From an uncultured Porphyromonadaceae bacterium (lineage in GTDB: Bacteria; Bacteroidota; Bacteroidia; Bacteroidales; Muribaculaceae): a stretch of DNA of 36,131 bases. Below, one piece after another: positions 15,906 through 23,254 of the stretch. Under the pieces are notes generated by a model. That model saw only the letters and a program-made list of their open reading frames with translations. It was not told the DNA's origin and did no database searches. The translations under genes were made by a program, and so were the position numbers. Location: assembly GCA_947567425.1 (NCBI GenBank), contig CANOLV010000026.1, positions 1 through 36,131 of the forward strand, in the 5' to 3' direction. Numbering within the stretch: the first letter of the stretch is position 1; the number at the start of each line of letters is the position of its first letter.

Positions 15906-17558
15906 TTAGTAGCCGGGATTCTGTTCGAGCAGCGGATTACCGGCGATAGCGGTGCTCGGTAGCGGGAATATGCGCTTTGTTGCATCCGAAGGCTCGTGGT
16001 CCCACCATGATTCGGTGTCCCAGAGTCCAAGGCGGATGAGGTCTGTGCGGCGACGTCCTTCTCCGAGGAACTCGGTCATCCATTCGTCGGCGAGACGGTA
16101 GATGTCGAAGTCGTCGGGCACGGGATCCGGATCCACATTTCCTGCGAAGTTGCGCTGGCGCACCTTGTTGATGAGCTCGGCGGCTTCGGTCTTGTTGCCC
16201 TCACGCCAGCGGCATTCTGCGAGCATGTAGTAAATCTCGGTCAGGCGTATCACCGGGCAGTCGGGATTCCAAAGATACTGAATATCCGTGTTATTTGGAA
16301 TAGGAGCTTTTACTAATCTTACGCCAGAGTCCTCGGAACCGGCAAGCATGTTGGATTCTTTTCCGGTCACATTGATATAGTCCTTAAGCACGATGTCCTG
16401 TCCGGCCTTGTCCTTCATGCCTTTCACGGTCTTTCCGGTGATGGGATTCTTCTGTTCGCCAACGCAGAACATGCCCTGGTATTTCTTGCCGCCAAGATAG
16501 ACGTAAGGCTTTTTGCGGAGGTCCTTGTCATGGAATTTCTCGTAAGTGTTGCCGAGTTTCCAGTCGGAGTATACAGGGCTTCCTTCTGATTCGCGCGAAG
16601 GGGTAAGGCAGAAACCATTGTAGATCGAGGCAGGGAATGCTACATCGAAGTAGTCACGGGCCTGCTGGCTGTAGAAGTAGCGGTAATACCAGTTCCATTC
16701 CAGTTTGGCATTTTCCGAGGGTACGTTCCAGATGGCTTCGGGCGACTTGTCGTTGTCAAACGAGTGGGGTCCGTACCATGTCGGGTCGAGATCATACTTT
16801 CCGTATACACCGTTGATTATGTCCTCGCAGATTTTCGCGGCATCTGCGAATCGGTCCACACCGGTGTATGCCTTGGAGTTGAAGTAGAGCTGTGCGAGCA
16901 TCGCGGCGGCTGCACCCTGCTTGATGTAGCCGTCTTCGCTTGCCCCGAGCACTTCCTTCTTATTGAGCACCGGGATGGCTTCCTTGAATCGCTTTTCAAT
17001 GAAGTCGAATGTCTCCTGCGCGGACGATCTGGAAGTCACGGCGTCGTTCACGGAGCTGTAGAGGGCCATTCCACCGAAGAAGTCAAGACCGCGCATGTAG
17101 AAGTATGCCATGATGGAGTTGAGCTGGTTGAGGTGGTCGGCCTTGACTTTGTCGTCGAGGCCGATGGCGTTGTAGTTAACTCCGGCGAGGTCTTCGTAGG
17201 CCTCGAGCGCGCGGGCTACGCCCTGTACCGTGCCGGTGTAGGTGTTGTCGATGAATCGGTCGTTAGGAGCCCACGTGTGGTACTGCAGACGCAGGTACTC
17301 GCCATTGTTGTAGAAGTCCGAGCCGCGTGTGGGGCAGGTCATCTCGTCGGTTGTCAGCTCCTGCAGATACCATCTGTCGGCGCCGATATACCATTTCCAG
17401 TGGGTGAATGGCCGGGACAGGATGGCGTAGGTGTTCTCCGGACATGTGATGAACGTGTCGGGAGTGACGCTCGAATAGTATACCTCGTCGAGGTCGCAGG
17501 AGTTCAAGGTCACGGCTCCAAAAAGAGCGAACAGTGTATATTTTAGTTTTTTCTTCAT
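15906..17558 (-). CDS. SusD/RagB-family nutrient-binding lipoprotein
   Basis: The outer-membrane glycan-binding partner of the SusC protein encoded just upstream (32-base gap). From the ATG at 17558 the protein starts MKKKLKYTLFALFGAVTLNSC, a lipoprotein signal with the lipidated cysteine at residue 21, followed by acidic DLDE. The frame is open to 17621, but that extension has no signal character. Family features are the helical TPR-like region (LNSIMAYFYMRGLDFFGG, AAAAMLAQLYFNSKAYTG), RLTEIYYMLAECRWREGNKTEAAELINKVRQR, FLGEGRRRTDLIRLGLWD, and the C-terminal RIFPLPSTAIAGNPLLEQNPGY, which is typical of SusD proteins. Length is 550 residues. SusD acts as a lid on the SusC pore and confers glycan affinity. 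Which glycan cannot be read from sequence. Confidence 0.95.
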   Translation of the reverse strand: MKKKLKYTLFALFGAVTLNSCDLDEVYYSSVTPDTFITCPENTYAILSRPFTHWKWYIGADRWYLQELTTDEMTCPTRGSDFYNNGEYLRLQYHTWAPNDRFIDNTYTGTVQGVARALEAYEDLAGVNYNAIGLDDKVKADHLNQLNSIMAYFYMRGLDFFGGMALYSSVNDAVTSRSSAQETFDFIEKRFKEAIPVLNKKEVLGASEDGYIKQGAAAAMLAQLYFNSKAYTGVDRFADAAKICEDIINGVYGKYDLDPTWYGPHSFDNDKSPEAIWNVPSENAKLEWNWYYRYFYSQQARDYFDVAFPASIYNGFCLTPSRESEGSPVYSDWKLGNTYEKFHDKDLRKKPYVYLGGKKYQGMFCVGEQKNPITGKTVKGMKDKAGQDIVLKDYINVTGKESNMLAGSEDSGVRLVKAPIPNNTDIQYLWNPDCPVIRLTEIYYMLAECRWREGNKTEAAELINKVRQRNFAGNVDPDPVPDDFDIYRLADEWMTEFLGEGRRRTDLIRLGLWDTESWWDHEPSDATKRIFPLPSTAIAGNPLLEQNPGY

Positions 17559-17590
17559 TTTGTCTTTTAAATATATGTGTGTCTGAAATA

Positions 17591-20554
17591 TTAGAAAGTC
17601 AATTGAGCTCCGAATGTCCATCTCGTGGTCTGCGGATACATGCTTGTGGCACTTCTTACGTATTCAAATCCGGGGAAGAGTCCGTTGATGTTCACTTCCG
17701 GATTGTAGCCGTTGTACTTCGTGAACGTCACAAGGTCGCGTGCGGTCACATACAGGCGTGCGCGGGTCAGATACTTGTTCCATCGTGAGGTGTCGATGGT
17801 GTAGCCTAAAGTCAGTGCGTCTATCTTCAGGAACGATGCATCGGAGATGAAGTAGTCGGATGTGATACGTGTGTCGTTGATGGCCTTGTTGTCTGTGTAG
17901 GCAATCTTGAGCACATTCTGCTGCGACGACGACTTAAGGCCGTGGTACAGGTTGATCTGGCTGAAGGCGTCGTAGTCGATCCATGAGCGGAGCGAGATGC
18001 CGAGGTCGAAGTTGCGGTAGCGGAAGTTGTGGTCCATGGACAGTACCAGTTTCGGAACCGCATTTCCGACATAGTGCTTGTTCTCGTCGATGAGGTTGTT
18101 GACAGCTCCGTCACGTGCCGGCACTACGTTCATGTCCTTGTCGTAGATGAGCCACTTGCCGTCGGAGTCCAGACCTGCATGCTTGAACACCCAGAACTGT
18201 CCGATAGTCGAGCCGTTGACGATCTTGCTTGCATAGCCCATCGAAGCGGGGAATGCGTCGCCGTACAGATAGGAGTTTGCCGCACCGAGATTCTTGATTT
18301 TCGACGAGTTCTGCGAGGCACGCAGTGTGGTCGACCATGAGAAGTGGCGGTTCTGTATGATATCGCCTCCGATCTCGAATTCCCATCCGTCGTTGGTCAG
18401 ATTGCCGACATTCTTCATAATGGTGTCATAGAGCATCGGCGGTACGGGTGCGGGCACTTCAAAGAGCATGTCGTCGACCTGGCGGTGGTATAAGTCGAAT
18501 TTACCATAGAGGCGGTTGTTAAAGAACGAGTAGTCGATGCCGACATTGAACTCTTTCTTTTCTTCCCACTTCAGGTCGGGATTGATGTTGCGGGTAGATC
18601 CGTAGCCGGGCTGCCAGATGCCGAGTGTGGGCCAGAGGTCGTTTGACTTGTAGGTACGGACAGTATATCCCGAACCGAAGTCGTTGTTACCGGTGACACC
18701 GTATCCCACGCGGAGTTTGAGGTCGTTGATCCATTCCACGTCTTCAAGGAACTTTTCGTTGCTTATGCGCCATCCTCCGGAGATTGACCAGAAGTTACCC
18801 CAACGGTTGTTAGGACCGAATTTGGAGCTTCCTTCACGACGGTAGCTTACAGTGGCCATATATGTGTCGCGGAATGAGTAGTTGGCGCGACCGAACAGGG
18901 CGAGGAGTCTTTCTCTGGGATCTTTGCGGGATGTCATAGTGGCGTATCCGTCGGAGAGGTCGGTACCGGCCGACATGTCCCATCCGCCGATTCCGTCTAC
19001 GGTAAAGTTGGCGTTTGTCATGCTGAACGCTTCGCCGTTCTCTTCATAGAAGCTCCATCCGGCCACTGCGTCGAAGCGGTGGTCGCGTCCGAAGTCGCGC
19101 ATGAATGTGGCGTATGCCTCGAATGATTTGTTGATGGTCTTTGAATACTGGTGTTCAGCCTTTCCGCGCTTGCCCGAGTCGATGCTTTCGCGGTGGCTCT
19201 GATTGTAGTAAAGGTATTTCTGATATTGACGCTGGTCGATACCCATCGTTCCTTGTATCCAAAGTCCGTCAAGAAGGGTTATCTTAAGAGTGGCGTCGGC
19301 GAGCAACCACTGGTCCTTTCCGCTGTAGTCCTGATATTCGATGTCGGCCACGGGGTTCCAGTCGGTGCCGGAGAATCCGATGGTGTTGACATTGTACTTT
19401 TTAGGATTGTTGGGATCCATCAAGGGGATGGTGGGGTTCAGTTCGATGGCTTTCTGGAATGTGTATGAACCGTTTCTGCGGTCGCGGTCTGCCTGACGGT
19501 ACTGGGCTTTCATTGAGATCTCCACTTTCCCATCCCACATCTGATAGCGTCCGTTGATGCGTCCGGAGTAGTCGGCGCGTCCGTCGCCGATAACTACACC
19601 CTCCTGGTTCTGATATACGAGCGAGGTGTAGAGCTGAAGCGACTTAGTGCCTCCTGAGATCGAGAGCGAGTGGCGCTGTGAGAATGGATTGCTGCGGGTC
19701 AGTTCGCTGTACCAGTCGGTGTCGGAGCCGTAGTCCTGTCCGATGCCGTATTCGATGTACTCCTGAGATGAAAGGAGGTCAAGATGCTTGCGCACGCTTT
19801 CAGTGGATAGCTCCACTGAATAGTTGACCTGGGTCTTGCCCTCTTTGGCGCGTTTGGTGGTGACGAGGATTACACCGGCGGCGGCGCGGGTTCCGTAGAT
19901 TGCTCCGGCGGATGCGTCCTTAAGCACGTCGATTGATTCTACGTCTTCCTGGTTGATGGCGCGGAGGTCGCCTCCGGGTACTCCGTCAATCACGACGAGC
20001 GGACCCTGTCCGGCATTGACCGAAGCCACACCGCGGAGCTGATAGTCGTTGGAGGCATTGGGGCTTGAGCTTCCCGAGATGGTCAGACCCGACACTTTTC
20101 CCTGAAGGGCAGTGGCGATTGTCGAACCACCGAGTCCGGATATGAGGTTGTCGCCCTTAATCGATGTGATGGACGAGGTGACCCTCTTCTTCTCCATTGT
20201 TCCATAGCCAACCACCACTACGTCTTTGAGAAGGGTGGCGCTCTCCTTGAGCACAACGTCGAGGTGGGTCTGGTCGGCAATCTTTATATTGGCAGTCTCA
20301 TAGCCGACGGAGGATATGCGCAGTTCCTGGCCTTTCTTGGCGTCGATGGAGAAATTTCCGTCGAGGTCGGCCGAGGTGCCTATTGATGTGCCGCTGATCA
20401 TGACGGTGGCTCCGATCAGAGGCTCGCCCGTCGGGTCGGTGACGGTGCCGGTGATCTGTGCGATGGCCGAGGAGAGTCCTCCGGAGACCATGCACATAAG
20501 CAGTATGCAAATTATCTTATTCAGATTTATTGCGTTCGTAAATCTGGATGTCAT
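17591..20554 (-). CDS. SusC/RagA-family TonB-dependent outer-membrane transporter
   Basis: A 987-residue outer-membrane beta-barrel importer. In order: a signal peptide (about 1-33), a carboxypeptidase-regulatory-like domain (ITGTVTDPTGEPLIGATV to ISSVGYETANI, about 34-95), the TonB-box-like VVVVGYGTMEKK, a plug domain (LQGKVSGLTISGSS, YQLRGVASVNAGQGPLVVIDGVPGG, DVESIDVLKDASAGAIYGTRAAAGVILVTTK) and a long barrel ending TTRWTFGAQLTF, with the C-terminal aromatic residue usual for outer-membrane proteins. It imports oligosaccharides too large for porins, powered through TonB. No anti-sigma-type N-terminal extension is present, so an ECF-sigma relay is not indicated. It follows a BACON lipoprotein gene by 18 bases and precedes susD. 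Confidence 0.96.
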   Translation of the reverse strand: MTSRFTNAINLNKIICILLMCMVSGGLSSAIAQITGTVTDPTGEPLIGATVMISGTSIGTSADLDGNFSIDAKKGQELRISSVGYETANIKIADQTHLDVVLKESATLLKDVVVVGYGTMEKKRVTSSITSIKGDNLISGLGGSTIATALQGKVSGLTISGSSSPNASNDYQLRGVASVNAGQGPLVVIDGVPGGDLRAINQEDVESIDVLKDASAGAIYGTRAAAGVILVTTKRAKEGKTQVNYSVELSTESVRKHLDLLSSQEYIEYGIGQDYGSDTDWYSELTRSNPFSQRHSLSISGGTKSLQLYTSLVYQNQEGVVIGDGRADYSGRINGRYQMWDGKVEISMKAQYRQADRDRRNGSYTFQKAIELNPTIPLMDPNNPKKYNVNTIGFSGTDWNPVADIEYQDYSGKDQWLLADATLKITLLDGLWIQGTMGIDQRQYQKYLYYNQSHRESIDSGKRGKAEHQYSKTINKSFEAYATFMRDFGRDHRFDAVAGWSFYEENGEAFSMTNANFTVDGIGGWDMSAGTDLSDGYATMTSRKDPRERLLALFGRANYSFRDTYMATVSYRREGSSKFGPNNRWGNFWSISGGWRISNEKFLEDVEWINDLKLRVGYGVTGNNDFGSGYTVRTYKSNDLWPTLGIWQPGYGSTRNINPDLKWEEKKEFNVGIDYSFFNNRLYGKFDLYHRQVDDMLFEVPAPVPPMLYDTIMKNVGNLTNDGWEFEIGGDIIQNRHFSWSTTLRASQNSSKIKNLGAANSYLYGDAFPASMGYASKIVNGSTIGQFWVFKHAGLDSDGKWLIYDKDMNVVPARDGAVNNLIDENKHYVGNAVPKLVLSMDHNFRYRNFDLGISLRSWIDYDAFSQINLYHGLKSSSQQNVLKIAYTDNKAINDTRITSDYFISDASFLKIDALTLGYTIDTSRWNKYLTRARLYVTARDLVTFTKYNGYNPEVNINGLFPGFEYVRSATSMYPQTTRWTFGAQLTF

Positions 20555-20572
20555 AGTATTCTCTTATTGATA

Positions 20573-21859
20573 TTAGTTTGTTGTGTCTATACGTGTAACT
20601 TTAATGTTGTCAAGGAACCAGCGGTAGTAGCCGGAGCCAAGTCCGAATTGGGTGGAACGGATCATGATGCGGGTGTCGGCTGTGACGCCTTTGATTTTTA
20701 TGGATCCGTCTTTCCACTGCCAGTTGATGTTCTTGTCCGAGTTGTTGACGGGTTCGAACGGGGTGCTGATGAGAGAGTGCTTTCCGTTCTCTATCTTGCC
20801 GTCATTCTCAATTTCTACGGACAGGGTCACTTTGTCGGTGCCGTTTTTGGCGAAGGTGAACGTCAGTTCCACGTCGGCCATCTCTCCCTGGGGTATGTCA
20901 AGCGGATTCTTTATGCAGACGCCTGTCTGGTTGCTGCCTTTTCCGAGCTTTAGATATCCGTCGGCCACGTAGATACAGCTTCCGGCGGGATTGAGGTCGA
21001 TCAGGGCATTGTCAAACGCAGAGCGAAGATGCTCGTTGCCGCTATTGTACAGAGGCTTTGTCTTGCCGTTCTTGCCGTTGATGCTTCCTACCTGGTCCTG
21101 ACAGTCGTCGGGATACATAAGAGCCTCTTCGTGTGCCCAGTCGAATGTCTCTGAAAAGTAGACATGGCCGGCTGTTTTGGCGTCGGGAGTGTAGGTGCCC
21201 TGCTGTCTGATGCTTATCGGGAACGTTTTCTTTCCTGCCACGACGAGTATGTCTGCTTCACGGGCCTGATTGGTAGAGTTAGGTTCGGCGGTGATCTTGA
21301 TCTCGGTGGTTCCGGGATGTCCGTCGTTGTGGTCGAGGGTTATCCAGTCGTTTCCTTCGGGCAGTTGTATACTCCATTCATAGTTTGTCACGATGGAGAA
21401 TGACGGCGTGGCAGATCCATAGATGTCGATGCCTTCTTTGTCGAGCGGCATTGAATTTGTGGAGATCTCCATTTCGAGGACTTTAGTCTTCTGCGATACA
21501 CCTACCTGCTCGGGCTTTCCTCCGTTGAGCTGGAATTCGATGACACCGTAGCGGTCTTCTCCGGTGTAGTTCTCTTCGGCGGTGACGTGTATGGTGAGAC
21601 GTCCGCGGTCGCCGCTTTCATAGTTGAGCTGCACCCATTCCGGAGCGTAAACCACTTTCCAAGCATCGTTGGCTCCAAGCTGAAACGAAGCCGGTGTGCC
21701 GTCGGCGGTAAGTCCGTTGTCTTCGAGGACTATTTCGTTCTCCGTAGTGTCGATGTAGGGCGGAGCGTCCTTTTCGTTGTCGCAGCTTGTCAATACTGCC
21801 AGTCCGCAGAATAGCACCGCACTCAGGGCTATGTATGTGAATTTATTTATTAATTTCAT
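20573..21859 (-). CDS. BACON-domain surface lipoprotein, two BACON repeats
   Basis: A 428-residue lipoprotein (VLTSC, Cys26, then acidic DNEKD). Two BACON-type beta domains are visible, about residues 35-125 (FQLGANDAWKVVYAPEWVQLNYESGDRGRLTIHVTAEE to IEFQLNGGKPEQVGVSQK) and about 130-220 (FSIVTNYEWSIQLPEGNDWITLDHNDG to ILVVAGKKTFPISIRQQG). A C-terminal domain of about 200 residues begins VYFSETFDWAHEE and ends GYYRWFLDNIKVTRID, which suggests a jelly-roll carbohydrate-binding-like fold. The next gene upstream encodes a protein with the same C-terminal domain. BACON proteins usually serve as spacers or glycan-binding parts of surface glycan-binding proteins. This one is likely a binding protein for the SusCD complex. 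No catalytic residues were recognised. Confidence 0.82.
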   Translation of the reverse strand: MKLINKFTYIALSAVLFCGLAVLTSCDNEKDAPPYIDTTENEIVLEDNGLTADGTPASFQLGANDAWKVVYAPEWVQLNYESGDRGRLTIHVTAEENYTGEDRYGVIEFQLNGGKPEQVGVSQKTKVLEMEISTNSMPLDKEGIDIYGSATPSFSIVTNYEWSIQLPEGNDWITLDHNDGHPGTTEIKITAEPNSTNQAREADILVVAGKKTFPISIRQQGTYTPDAKTAGHVYFSETFDWAHEEALMYPDDCQDQVGSINGKNGKTKPLYNSGNEHLRSAFDNALIDLNPAGSCIYVADGYLKLGKGSNQTGVCIKNPLDIPQGEMADVELTFTFAKNGTDKVTLSVEIENDGKIENGKHSLISTPFEPVNNSDKNINWQWKDGSIKIKGVTADTRIMIRSTQFGLGSGYYRWFLDNIKVTRIDTTN

Positions 21860-21880
21860 AATCTGTGTCTTGATATTTGC

Positions 21881-22822
21881 TTAGTTGTCAAGAATTTCTT
21901 TAAGCTGTACGTTGTCAAGGAACCATCGGCAATATTTGTTGGCTCCTTTGCCATTGGTATGGATCGAGATCTTGGAGTCGGCCGAGATACCTACGAGCGT
22001 TACACCCATCTGGTGCCATTTCCACTGTTCGGCAGGTATCATGGCTTCGCTCATTGTCTTCCCTGTTTCGGCGATTGTTCCGGGGCCGTCAATTATCTCC
22101 ACCACGATGGGCACTGTGTCGCCACTGCCGCCTCCGTCCTTGCAGGCCTCAAAGGATAGTGTTGCGTTAACGTATCCTTCTGCATCTATTCCAGGGAGGA
22201 TTACTCCGGTGTCGAAGTTGCTGTTGGAATTGAAGTGGATATAGTGCAGGTATAGGCCGATGGCTTTTCGTTCGGGATTCCAGTCGGTGAGCTTGCAGTT
22301 TGCGGCCCATGCATCTTTGCCGGTATCGTCGGAGTATATGTTCCAGCGGTTGCTGTTGCCGCCACCTAAGGCTACCGGATCAGATTCCGGTTTTGCGATG
22401 GGTATTGCCCAGTCGAATGTCTCGGAGTAGAATACTCTGGCGAGGTCGATTTCGGCAAGAGTCTGCGTTACTTTGATGTTTTCTACGAGATGGTGACTTC
22501 TGACGGTCAGATTGCCTGTTCGGGGAGCCTCTGTGTCATTTGACTCGGCTTTCACGGTGACCCATGTGTAGCCTTGTCCGGAAGGTTTGTTTACGGTCAG
22601 CCAGGGTTGGTCGCTGACGATTTCGTATCCTTTGTTGGCGATGACTAATATAGTGGCGTTTGATCCGGTCGATAGCTGTCCGTTGCGGGTGATTTCGACT
22701 TGTGATTTATCCACGGACAGTCGAGGTCCCGCTTCATCGGCTTGATCTTCCACTCCACATGAAGCTGTAGTCAACAGCAGGGCGAGGCATGACAGCCACG
22801 CGAGGTAGTTGAGCATTTTCAT
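21881..22822 (-). CDS. BACON-domain surface lipoprotein, one BACON repeat
   Basis: The first gene of the glycan operon. It encodes a 313-residue lipoprotein (LTTASC, Cys22, then GVEDQADE). One BACON-like domain spans about residues 35-125 (ILVIANKGYEIVSDQPWLTVNKPSGQGYTWVTVKAES to LVENIKVTQT). The C-terminal domain starts VFYSETFDWAIPIA and ends KYCRWFLDNVQLKEI, clearly homologous to that of the next gene, so the pair arose by duplication. The region between contains SNFDTGVILPGIDAEGYVNATLSFEACKDG, consistent with a beta-sandwich. A surface glycan-binding role is inferred from family and operon. The gene starts about 140 bases after the predicted transcript start, leaving a long leader, and is 21 bases from the next gene. 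Confidence 0.8.
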   Translation of the reverse strand: MKMLNYLAWLSCLALLLTTASCGVEDQADEAGPRLSVDKSQVEITRNGQLSTGSNATILVIANKGYEIVSDQPWLTVNKPSGQGYTWVTVKAESNDTEAPRTGNLTVRSHHLVENIKVTQTLAEIDLARVFYSETFDWAIPIAKPESDPVALGGGNSNRWNIYSDDTGKDAWAANCKLTDWNPERKAIGLYLHYIHFNSNSNFDTGVILPGIDAEGYVNATLSFEACKDGGGSGDTVPIVVEIIDGPGTIAETGKTMSEAMIPAEQWKWHQMGVTLVGISADSKISIHTNGKGANKYCRWFLDNVQLKEILDN

Positions 22823-22941
22823 TTAGAAATTGTTGAATTTGAATTTAAGTTAAGGTTTAAATTTGAAAAAGATAAGGGTAGTGGAGATTGTCGAATTAAA
22901 CCTCCGAAATTAGATTAGGATTAGGGCTCATAAACGGGATT

Positions 22942-22976
22942 CCGTTTCGTCGATGTTTCATTGCGAAACAAAGGTA
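22942..22976 (-). promoter_or_regulatory. Conserved promoter-leader block, copy 1
   Basis: A 35-base block read on the minus strand from the -7 element TACCTTTG into the start of the transcript. It matches the block at 24948-24982 at about 80 percent or more of positions. It contains the inverted repeat GTTTC-GCAAT-GAAAC right at the predicted start site, and an ATG (22961-22959) opening a 21-codon frame, MKHRRNG onward. It is probably a shared operator or leader signal. Confidence 0.65.
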
Positions 22977-22999
22977 GTTGATGAAAATGTAACAACAAA
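22969..22999 (-). promoter_or_regulatory. Promoter of the BACON/SusCD/phosphoesterase/GH31 operon
   Basis: On the minus strand TTTG (22996-22999), exactly 19 bases, then TACCTTTG (22969-22976). This is a complete match to the Bacteroidetes -33/-7 pattern. The predicted start of transcription is near 22962. Confidence 0.8.
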
Positions 23000-23153
23000 A
23001 TATTATATAGAAAAAAATTCGCGCTACAACATTTTTTGTGTAAGAAGGTTCGCAAACGGCCTCTGTTTTAAGAGATTTAAATGCTTTAATGCGGTTTGGC
23101 AAACAGTTGTTAATGGGTAGGGGCAGATTGCGGATTCGGGGTTTTAAATAAGT

Positions 23154-23179
23154 ACGTGCCGGCGATATCGCCGGCACGT
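23154..23179 (-). terminator. Perfect 26-base palindrome, possible terminator of the second phosphoesterase gene
   Basis: A fully symmetric sequence with half-site ACGTGCCGGCGAT, about 75 bases downstream of the phosphoesterase stop. As RNA it gives a very stable hairpin. On the minus strand it is followed by ACTTATTTAAAA rather than a clean T-run, so a terminator is likely but not certain. A protein-binding palindrome is the alternative. Confidence 0.5.
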
Positions 23180-23254
23180 GAATGCATCGCAGGCGGAACT
23201 TACGCAATCGGTAATCAGTTCCAGCCTGTCCGGATGAAATAGCCTGCTGGAGGT

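Larger units (their letters stand above)
22823..23254. other. Intergenic region with operon leader, promoter and palindrome
   Basis: A 432-base region without a convincing standard gene. From left to right it holds the leader of the BACON/SusCD operon (about 22823-22963, AT-rich, with a small hairpin at 22932-22947), its promoter (22969-22999), about 150 bases in which I see nothing definite, and a perfect 26-base palindrome at 23154-23179. A 103-residue minus-strand frame (22896-23207) runs through the promoter and is not believed. Confidence 0.6.

Noticed and set aside
16764-17546. 260-codon plus-strand frame opposite susD
   Set aside because: Shadow of a well-conserved SusD gene; Val/Gly-rich translation with no family features.
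22896-23207. 103-residue minus-strand frame in the operon promoter region
   Set aside because: It runs through the predicted -33 and -7 elements, so the full frame cannot be transcribed from that promoter, and the translation looks random. Only the last 21 codons are considered, as a possible leader peptide.
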